Positions 1-5,515 of a stretch of DNA of 12,175 bases are shown here, piece after piece. A program made the translations under genes and the position numbers. Source of the stretch: Chloroflexota bacterium (GTDB lineage Bacteria; Chloroflexota; Anaerolineae; Anaerolineales; UBA4823); the NCBI GenBank assembly GCA_030613705.1, contig JAUWLJ010000024.1, forward strand, positions 1 through 12,175, given 5' to 3'. Positions within the stretch are counted from its first letter, which is position 1. Each line of letters begins with the position of its first letter. The notes under the pieces were generated by a model that ran no database searches, was not told where the DNA came from, and saw only the letters and a program-made list of their open reading frames with translations.

Positions 1-1
1 T

Positions 2-397
2 GACATTTTTGAACAAATGGGCGATACGGATGCGCATATAGCCCACTATACAACTGAATTGGATCTATCCTGGCTGCGGGAACCATATCCTCAAGAAGTT
101 CTTAAGGGCTTATTGGTTTCGGGGGATCGAGATCTTCATCCCGCAGATATAAACGGACTCAAACGAAGATTTGGCGCCATTGCAGGAGATTGGGAATCGG
201 GTGCGATTGCTTTTGTAGCGCGACGAAATGAGATCCCCTGTCTGATCCTGAGGGGTGTTTCGGATATTGTCAGTGAAAAAGGTGGTGAAGCTTATGAGGA
301 TATCAGTTTGTTCGAAGAATCTGCTAATCAAATTCTGAGTAATCTTTTGTCGACACTGCCGGCCTGGATTAATAGAGCAGACGTTTTCACGAATTGA
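2..397 (+). CDS. Nucleoside phosphorylase / MTA-SAH nucleosidase family protein, C-terminal part (5' end outside window)
   Basis: The reading frame is open to the left edge (Asp-Ile-Phe-Glu-Gln precede the first visible Met at 17), so this is the C-terminal ~131 residues of a longer protein. Visible hallmarks of the PNP_UDP_1 family are a core strand with DWES, where classical MTA/SAH nucleosidases have EMEA, then AIAFVARRNEIPC and the LRGVSD segment. The Glu of DWES matches the ribose-binding glutamate, and the Asp of the GVSD segment matches the catalytic acid that protonates the purine base. Such enzymes hydrolyse the N-glycosidic bond of methylthioadenosine, S-adenosylhomocysteine or related nucleosides in the cytoplasm. 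Trp replaces the usual Met between the two acids, so the exact substrate is uncertain; futalosine or another nucleoside is possible. The 3' end overlaps the convergent acetyltransferase gene by 11 bases. Confidence 0.8.
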   Translation, partial: DIFEQMGDTDAHIAHYTTELDLSWLREPYPQEVLKGLLVSGDRDLHPADINGLKRRFGAIAGDWESGAIAFVARRNEIPCLILRGVSDIVSEKGGEAYEDISLFEESANQILSNLLSTLPAWINRADVFTN

Positions 398-884
398 GAG
401 GGATTTCAAGCTCGATCTCATCCCGTAGGGGGATTCCATAAAGACCGATTTGGGGAATTTCTGGTTTTAATCGGCGTGATCTTTCCAGCGCATTTCGGTG
501 AATAGCGACAAGGTGAAAACCTCTTTTTTGATAGAAACGCAATGCTGGCATATTGTCGTTGGTAGTGATCAACCAGACTCGTTTGCAGCTTGATTTGCGG
601 GCTAAATCAACAGCTTTCGAGATCATCGCAGACCCAATGCCAACTTTCTCTTCTACGCAATCCAGGGTTACAATCTCAAATTCTTTCTCGACAGTCTGAT
701 AAGTTAAAAGTCCAACCCGAACGCCAGACCTCCATGCAATGAAACCCGGGAGTTGAGGGACATCATGCATCACGCCTGATGATACTACCCGATTAGACCC
801 CCAGCGCTTTTTAACGAAATTCTCTATCCAGTCTTGATCAGATGCAGCAACATCGCGAATAGTTATTCTCTGACCACAATTCAT
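387..884 (-). CDS. GNAT-family N-acetyltransferase
   Basis: A 165-residue single-domain protein of normal GNAT length. An N-terminal ITIRDVAASDQDWI segment begins the first strand and helix. The acetyl-CoA pyrophosphate loop is EEKVGIGSAM (about residues 78-87), with G82 and G84 in the usual RxxGxG positions although the first residue is Glu. The closing motif NDNMPALRFYQKRGF (about 110-123) is the typical N..A...Y...GF signature. GNAT enzymes transfer an acetyl group from acetyl-CoA to an amine; the acceptor cannot be told from sequence. ATG at 884 has a close GGAG three bases upstream. The gene converges with the nucleosidase gene (11-base 3' overlap) and diverges from the aldehyde oxidoreductase gene, so it is probably monocistronic. 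Confidence 0.88.
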   Translation of the reverse strand: MNCGQRITIRDVAASDQDWIENFVKKRWGSNRVVSSGVMHDVPQLPGFIAWRSGVRVGLLTYQTVEKEFEIVTLDCVEEKVGIGSAMISKAVDLARKSSCKRVWLITTNDNMPALRFYQKRGFHLVAIHRNALERSRRLKPEIPQIGLYGIPLRDEIELEIPLNS

Positions 885-891
885 GGTCTCC

Positions 892-921
892 AGTATACTC
901 AGATTCAGCTAATCTAGCCAA
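892..921 (-). promoter_or_regulatory. Candidate promoter for the acetyltransferase gene
   Basis: On the minus strand, TATACT (897-892, five of six matches to the -10 box) lies 18 bases downstream of TTGGCT (921-916, four of six matches to the -35 box). The predicted start point, about 885, falls one base before the ATG at 884, which would give an almost leaderless message. A GGAG just before the ATG argues for a start further upstream, so this call is weak. Confidence 0.25.
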
Positions 922-969
922 GTTAGTTTATTGATAATCTGGTAAACTTCAATTTTGACCCTTATATTT

Positions 970-976
970 GGAAGGA
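970..976 (+). promoter_or_regulatory. Ribosome binding site deciding the aldehyde oxidoreductase start
   Basis: GGAAGGA lies 14 bases before the ATG at 991. The spacing is somewhat long. It sits inside the reading frame that would start at TTG 955, where no comparable site precedes the start. The AOR N-terminal pattern ILTVDL also begins right after the ATG, so 991 is preferred. Confidence 0.55.
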
Positions 977-990
977 ATTTAGCTAAAAAT

Positions 991-2820
991 ATGCAGCCGA
1001 TCTTGACAGTCGATTTAAGCAGCACAAAAGTCGGAAGTTTTGAAATTCCAAGGGCATGGGAGCAGGATTACCTTGGGGGTGCATCACTCGCTGCGCGACT
1101 ACTATATGATTATTTGATTCCGGATTTGGAACCGTTGTCACCTCAAGCACCCATTCTTTTTTTGAATGGTCCCCTCTCAGGAACGGCAGGTCCGGCAGTC
1201 GGTCGGTACGTTGTTTGTGGTCGTTCTCCCGCTACCAATCAATGGGGTGAATCAAATTGCGGCGGATTTTGGGGTGTGGAGCTGCGGAAAGCCGGTTTCG
1301 ATGGATTATTGATCACCGGTAAGTCGAGCGAGCCTGTTTACTTGTGGATCAAAGATGGCGAAGTGCTACTCCGGTCTGCCCGTCATATTTGGGGGATGGA
1401 GACTTACCAAACACAAGAAGCACTGATCCGAGAACTGGATACCCCAGGAACAAGAGTCGCCTGTATTGGACCCGCTGGGGAGGCTGAAATACCATTTGCA
1501 TTGATTTTGAGTGATCACGGTCGGGTTGCTGGAAGGACGGGAATGGGCGCGATCATGGGTTCAAAGAACTTGAAAGCAGTGGCGGTAAGGGGAACAGGCT
1601 CGGTTCCCGTCTACGATCTCGAAGGGTATACCCCATTGCGTTCGCAAATCAATCGAGAATTACGAGAAGATCCCATGTCTCAGGTTGTCCGTGACCTGGG
1701 GACTGCCGGAGTTGCAGATTATTTTGATTATCTTATGGAGACGCCAAAACGGTATTTCACTCGGGGGAAATCCAGTGGGGATATAAATATCTCAGGGGTG
1801 AATATTAAAAACACAATCCATGCCGGGGTGTCTGCCTGCCATGGATGCGTGATCGCATGTGGAAGAGTTGTCAATCTTGGTGATGGAGTGAAACGAAAGG
1901 GTGCGGAATTTGAAACCTTGGCAGGCTTTGGTCCGAACTTATTAATTAATGATTTAATTCGCATCACCCAGTTTGGTGAGTTGTGTGATCGTTATGGGAT
2001 GGACAGCATCAGTCTCAGTAATACTATCGGCCTGGCGATGTTGCTTTTTGATAAGGGGCTGATTGGACTAACGGATACCGATGGCATCCCCCTGGAGTGG
2101 GGGAATGCGGATGCAGTTGAGCAGTTGATCCACAAAACTGCCAAGAAAGAGGGCTTCGGAGCGTATTTAGCATTAGGTGCACGAGGCTTGGGGCGTCAAT
2201 TTGGCTTTGAGGAGCTGGCAGTTCAGGTAAATGGTTTAGAGGTCGCCTTCCACGATCCACGGGGCGCATCTGGAATGGCACTTGTTTATGCCACCTCTCC
2301 CCGGGGAGCTTGCCATAACCAATCAGATTATTATTTTGTTGAAATTGGGCAAGTATATTCAACCTTGGGGATGACCTATCACTCACCACGAGGTGGTGCA
2401 GAGAAGGTGATCAATGTTGCTCACCACCAGGATTGGCGTACGGTCTTTAATTCTTTGGTGATGTGCATCTTTGCCAACGTGCCTCCAGAATTAGTGGTGG
2501 GGTTGATCAATACCAGCGTTGGGGTGGAATTTTCTGTGGAGGATATGCTTAAAACTGGAGAACGAGGCTGGAATTTAAAACGAGTAATAAATAATCGCCT
2601 GGGGTTAACCGGGGTAAATGACAAGTTGCCTAAAGGTTTATTGATACCATATGAAGATGATGCCAGTGGATACGTTCCTGATTTCGCAGCTATGCTTAAT
2701 GCATATTACAATATTAGGGAGTGGGATCCAGTCAGTGGTTTTCCCAAACCAGAAAAACTTTCAGCATTGAAATTGGATTGGGTATTAAAAGATCTTGACC
2801 TGATTAATCTGGATGTTTGA
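991..2820 (+). CDS. aor: Aldehyde:ferredoxin oxidoreductase (tungsten bis-pterin, 4Fe-4S)
   Basis: A 609-residue protein, about the family's usual length. AOR enzymes oxidise aldehydes to carboxylates with ferredoxin as electron acceptor, or reduce acids in reverse, in the cytoplasm of anaerobes. The N-terminal pterin domain shows ILTVDL, YLGGASLAARLL (27-38), and the GRYVVCGRSP and GESNCGGFWG segments (71-95). The cluster ligands are C283, C286 and C290 (CxxCxxxC) plus C492, nearly the same positions as in the Pyrococcus furiosus enzyme. E308 (in AEFETLAG) and H442 (in RGACH) correspond to its active-site Glu and His. The HDPRGASG motif is at 421-428. An in-frame TTG at 955 would add 12 residues but lacks a ribosome binding site. 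The NAD(P)HX repair gene follows 48 bases downstream and is probably cotranscribed. No cofactor-synthesis gene or ferredoxin is seen nearby, so substrate and partner are unknown. Confidence 0.95.
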   Translation: MQPILTVDLSSTKVGSFEIPRAWEQDYLGGASLAARLLYDYLIPDLEPLSPQAPILFLNGPLSGTAGPAVGRYVVCGRSPATNQWGESNCGGFWGVELRKAGFDGLLITGKSSEPVYLWIKDGEVLLRSARHIWGMETYQTQEALIRELDTPGTRVACIGPAGEAEIPFALILSDHGRVAGRTGMGAIMGSKNLKAVAVRGTGSVPVYDLEGYTPLRSQINRELREDPMSQVVRDLGTAGVADYFDYLMETPKRYFTRGKSSGDINISGVNIKNTIHAGVSACHGCVIACGRVVNLGDGVKRKGAEFETLAGFGPNLLINDLIRITQFGELCDRYGMDSISLSNTIGLAMLLFDKGLIGLTDTDGIPLEWGNADAVEQLIHKTAKKEGFGAYLALGARGLGRQFGFEELAVQVNGLEVAFHDPRGASGMALVYATSPRGACHNQSDYYFVEIGQVYSTLGMTYHSPRGGAEKVINVAHHQDWRTVFNSLVMCIFANVPPELVVGLINTSVGVEFSVEDMLKTGERGWNLKRVINNRLGLTGVNDKLPKGLLIPYEDDASGYVPDFAAMLNAYYNIREWDPVSGFPKPEKLSALKLDWVLKDLDLINLDV

Positions 2821-2868
2821 ATTTAGTGAGGGTCTTAATTTTAATGGGAATGATCAATAGAGGGTGAA

Positions 2869-4506
2869 ATGAAATATGTCAGTGTTGCAGAGATGCAGTC
2901 AGTCGAAAAGGAAGCTGATGCAAACGGCTTATCCTATGAAATGATGATGAAGCATGCGGGCATTGGACTAGCAGAACTGGTGGCTGCAAAATACAATTAT
3001 CTAAAGGATGGTGGAGTTTTGGGGCTGGTGGGTTCAGGCAACAATGGCGGGGACACTCTGGTTGCCCTGGCGAAGATGGCGGAATGGGGTTGGAAAGCTA
3101 CCGCGTATATCGTGCGGAATAGACCTGATGATGATCCATTAATTAAACGATTAAAATCGAGCGGGGGAGAGATTCTCGAGGCTAGTGGAGACCCAAGATT
3201 TAAGAAATTAAAATCAGAGCTCACTGATCATGCGATCCTGATGGATGGAGTGCTAGGAACTGGCATAAAACTACCCTTCCGAGGTACAGTAAGTGGAGTA
3301 TTGAAGGCAACAAAGAGAATATTGGGCCAGGCAGCAGAAAAACCTGTTGTCGTAGCAGTGGATTGTCCATCTGGAGTGAATTGCGACACTGGTGAAACTT
3401 CTCCGGAAAGCCTGGTAGCGGATATGACAGTGACCATGGCGGCAGTAAAACGTGGTTTGCTGGAATTTCCAGCCAATGATTTGATTGGCGAATTGCGTCT
3501 AGTGGGTATTGGTCTGGAGGATGATGACCAAAGGTCGCAAACCTGGCAGAGGATCCAGCGCAGAGTGGCTACTCCGGATTGGGTGCGAAAGACCCTGCCT
3601 CAACGTCAGCGGGATGCACATAAAGGAACATTCGGAACTGCGATGATCGTGGCGGGATCCGTAAACTTTACCGGGGCTGTGTTGTTAGCCGGTAAGGCTG
3701 CTTACCGTATTGGGGTTGGTTTGGTGACTTTGGGAGTTCCTGCTCCGCTGCATTCTGCATTGGCAGGTCAAATACCTGAAGCTACTTGGCTGCTATTGCC
3801 ACACGAAATGGGTGTAATTGCAGAAAGTGCAGCAGAAGTTGTTATTGAAAACCTGGAAAAGGTTTCTGCGATGCTGATCGGCCCTGGCTTTGGCTTGGAG
3901 GATACAACCAAAAATTTTCTCATAAATCTTCTTTTTGCAATACCTCACGGCGGAAAAACAATCATTGGTTTTGTTGCTCCGGCGAATATAAAAACAGCAG
4001 GTGAAAAACAAGAGCTGCCTCCGCTTGTTATTGATGCAGATGGGTTAAAACTTCTTGCCAGGATCCCAGATTGGGCAAGTAAATTACCTCAACCTGCTGT
4101 GTTGACTCCCCATCCAGGCGAGATGTCTGTTCTTACTGATCTCGAGGTGAGTGAAATTCAATCAGCACGTGTTGAGACTGCTGAGAAATTCGCGCATGAA
4201 TGGGGGCATGTTGTGGTATTGAAGGGAGCCAACACAGTGATCGCTGAACCAGGAGGAAGGACATCACTCATCCCGGTTGCCAGTCCTGCATTAGCCAGAG
4301 CGGGATCGGGGGATGTATTGGCTGGAATAATCGTAGGATTGCGGGCGCAGGGTCTGGAGGCTTATGAGGCAGCAGTCAGTGGGTCATGGATCCACGCGCA
4401 AAGTGGCATTAAATCCGGAGAGACTTTGGGCACCAACACCTCTGTGGTGGCCGGAGATTTGTTGGCTTCTATGGTGAGGGTTATCCAAGAGTTGGAAAGG
4501 AATTAA
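2869..4506 (+). CDS. nnr: Bifunctional NAD(P)H-hydrate epimerase / ADP-dependent (S)-NAD(P)H-hydrate dehydratase
   Basis: A 545-residue fusion of the YjeF N-terminal epimerase and the ribokinase-like dehydratase, the usual bacterial arrangement. It repairs hydrated NADH and NADPH: the epimerase interconverts R and S forms, and the dehydratase restores the S form using ADP. Epimerase motifs are GSGNNGGDT (55-63; the last Gly of the usual GDG is Thr), MDGVLGTG (125-132) and VDCPSG (164-169). Dehydratase motifs are HKGTFG (251-256), IDADG (388-392), LTPHPGE (412-418) and AGSGDVLAG (478-486), with D482 in the anion-hole position. GAGG lies five bases before the ATG. The gene sits directly behind the aldehyde oxidoreductase and is followed by a strong terminator, so the two probably form one operon. 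NnrDE genes are common housekeeping genes, so the pairing may be only positional. Confidence 0.96.
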   Translation: MKYVSVAEMQSVEKEADANGLSYEMMMKHAGIGLAELVAAKYNYLKDGGVLGLVGSGNNGGDTLVALAKMAEWGWKATAYIVRNRPDDDPLIKRLKSSGGEILEASGDPRFKKLKSELTDHAILMDGVLGTGIKLPFRGTVSGVLKATKRILGQAAEKPVVVAVDCPSGVNCDTGETSPESLVADMTVTMAAVKRGLLEFPANDLIGELRLVGIGLEDDDQRSQTWQRIQRRVATPDWVRKTLPQRQRDAHKGTFGTAMIVAGSVNFTGAVLLAGKAAYRIGVGLVTLGVPAPLHSALAGQIPEATWLLLPHEMGVIAESAAEVVIENLEKVSAMLIGPGFGLEDTTKNFLINLLFAIPHGGKTIIGFVAPANIKTAGEKQELPPLVIDADGLKLLARIPDWASKLPQPAVLTPHPGEMSVLTDLEVSEIQSARVETAEKFAHEWGHVVVLKGANTVIAEPGGRTSLIPVASPALARAGSGDVLAGIIVGLRAQGLEAYEAAVSGSWIHAQSGIKSGETLGTNTSVVAGDLLASMVRVIQELERN

Positions 4507-4507
4507 A

Positions 4508-4534
4508 AAAGAGATCGGAAATCCCGATCTCTTT
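4508..4534. terminator. Bidirectional rho-independent terminator
   Basis: AAAGAGATCGG pairs with CCGATCTCTTT to give an 11-bp stem with a 5-base loop (4519-4523). Plus-strand transcripts continue into TTTCATCTTCTTTC. Minus-strand transcripts run into TTTTTTAATT, a better T-tract. It lies between the converging NAD(P)HX repair gene (ending 4506) and YtxH-type gene (ending 4556) and should stop both operons. Confidence 0.9.
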
Positions 4535-4555
4535 CATCTTCTTTCAGGATATAGT

Positions 4556-4879
4556 TTAGGATTCAGCGGGCGCTTCCTCAGCGGGAGCTTCAGCATCCTT
4601 TTTGGGAGGCTTCTTACCTGCGTCGACGGCAGCCTGAATGCGCTTAACTTGCTGTTGATAAGCTTCAGTAGTTTGTGAAGCAATGTCTCCTGCCTGGGCT
4701 TGAACTTCTCCGGCAGTCTCTACAGCTCGATCGCGCAGCTCAATGCTCTTATCTGCAATAATAGCGCGTGTTTCTTCACCGGATTGCGGAGCCATCAAGA
4801 GTGCCACACCGGCACCAATCAGACCTCCGATCACAAAGCCAGCTAAGAATGATCCTAAATCTCCACTATTGTCAGCCAT
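4556..4879 (-). CDS. YtxH-domain small membrane-associated protein
   Basis: A 107-residue protein. A glycine-rich hydrophobic segment (about 9-29, with FVIGGLIGAGVALLMAP) is followed by the family signature APQSGEETR (30-38). A long amphipathic, probably coiled-coil, region spans about 39-88, and the tail is low-complexity Lys/Pro/Ala/Glu. This is the layout of YtxH/general-stress-type proteins. Their biochemical role is not established; they are thought to be envelope or stress related. AAGGAG lies seven bases before the ATG. The gene follows the two-span membrane gene by 39 bases, probably sharing its promoter at about 5402-5444, and ends at the terminator at 4508-4534. The partnership resembles the ytxG-ytxH order known from Bacillus. 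Confidence 0.85.
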   Translation of the reverse strand: MADNSGDLGSFLAGFVIGGLIGAGVALLMAPQSGEETRAIIADKSIELRDRAVETAGEVQAQAGDIASQTTEAYQQQVKRIQAAVDAGKKPPKKDAEAPAEEAPAES

Positions 4880-4918
4880 TTTATTACTCCTTTTGATTTT
4901 GTTATTAGTGTAAGTTGA

Positions 4919-5392
4919 TTAACGTTTGCGGGTTAAACCAATCAGTTCGGTGAGTCTCATCAAACCTGCCAGATATTGATTTAGTTTTATCACTGGCTCG
5001 GTCAAATTCTCGCTCAAGAACACTGTTGTACCTCGTAAGGTGTTGGCTGTCTCGTTTGTTGATTCGACAATTGGGATGATCTCATTTTGGAGCAAATTAA
5101 TCAATGTTGCCAATTGCACAATCAATACCAATAGTGCCACACCGAGGAACATAAATTCGAGAGCCATGAGAATAATCATGATGTCGCGAATATTTTCTGT
5201 GTTGGTGGCTGGCAAAGATAGGTAAATTACTGCGGTGATCAACAATGCGAGAAGAAGAATGACACCAACAACCAAGCCAGCAACAGCCATTTGTCTGCGG
5301 CGGAGTTCTTCCTGGTGATTAGAGGGTGGTCCGGGGACGAATTCCGATTCAGAATCAGGTGGTGGCTCCAACGATGTTACTTCCGAATCCAT
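4919..5392 (-). CDS. Two-span membrane protein, possibly DUF948/YtxG-like
   Basis: A 157-residue protein from ATG 5392. The acidic, proline-rich N-terminus (1-30) and an RRR patch (31-33) are followed by two hydrophobic spans (about 36-59 and 70-96). An amphipathic segment (about 97-150) then includes NEIIPIVESTNETANTLRG, and the tail is basic. The hydrophobic helix followed by a coiled stretch recalls DUF948 (YtxG), and the next gene encodes a YtxH protein. The family assignment is inference from pattern and context. An in-frame ATG at 5413 would add seven residues, but an extended -10 box lies across those codons, so 5392 is the likelier start. No clear Shine-Dalgarno sequence precedes 5392. 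Confidence 0.72.
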   Translation of the reverse strand: MDSEVTSLEPPPDSESEFVPGPPSNHQEELRRRQMAVAGLVVGVILLLALLITAVIYLSLPATNTENIRDIMIILMALEFMFLGVALLVLIVQLATLINLLQNEIIPIVESTNETANTLRGTTVFLSENLTEPVIKLNQYLAGLMRLTELIGLTRKR

Positions 5393-5401
5393 GGCGTGAA
5401 A

Positions 5402-5444
5402 ATTATACCACAAGCGATATTAATTTTATTGCTTTGATTGTCAA
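5402..5444 (-). promoter_or_regulatory. Promoter region of the two-span protein / YtxH operon
   Basis: On the minus strand, TGGTATAAT (5410-5402) is a perfect extended -10 element, predicting a start near 5395, only about three bases before the ATG at 5392. A second possibility is TTGACA (5444-5439), a perfect -35 box, with TAATAT 16 bases further on (5422-5417, four of six matches), giving a start near 5410. TTGACA is 31 bases from TATAAT, so the two are not one promoter. Either start lies downstream of the ATG at 5413. The surrounding 5414-5515 stretch is AT-rich and holds no gene, and I see no convincing terminator for the lipoprotein gene in it. Confidence 0.6.
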
Positions 5445-5515
5445 TTAAAATAGAATTAATGCGGTATTTTCTTGGCGACAAGTTATCCTTGGGAGCGAAC
5501 TGGAATTCTGAGAAC

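Noticed and set aside
955..990. TTG start at 955 for the aldehyde oxidoreductase (12 extra residues)
   Set aside because: No ribosome binding site precedes it. The AOR N-terminal pattern begins at the ATG at 991, and GGAAGGA lies between the two.
2024..2389. Minus-strand open frame of 121 codons inside the aldehyde oxidoreductase
   Set aside because: It lies fully under a well-supported gene, has no family features and reads as an antisense shadow.
5461..5515. Possible terminator after the lipoprotein gene
   Set aside because: Only short stems can be drawn (for example CTTG/CAAG) and none is followed by a T-tract on the minus strand.
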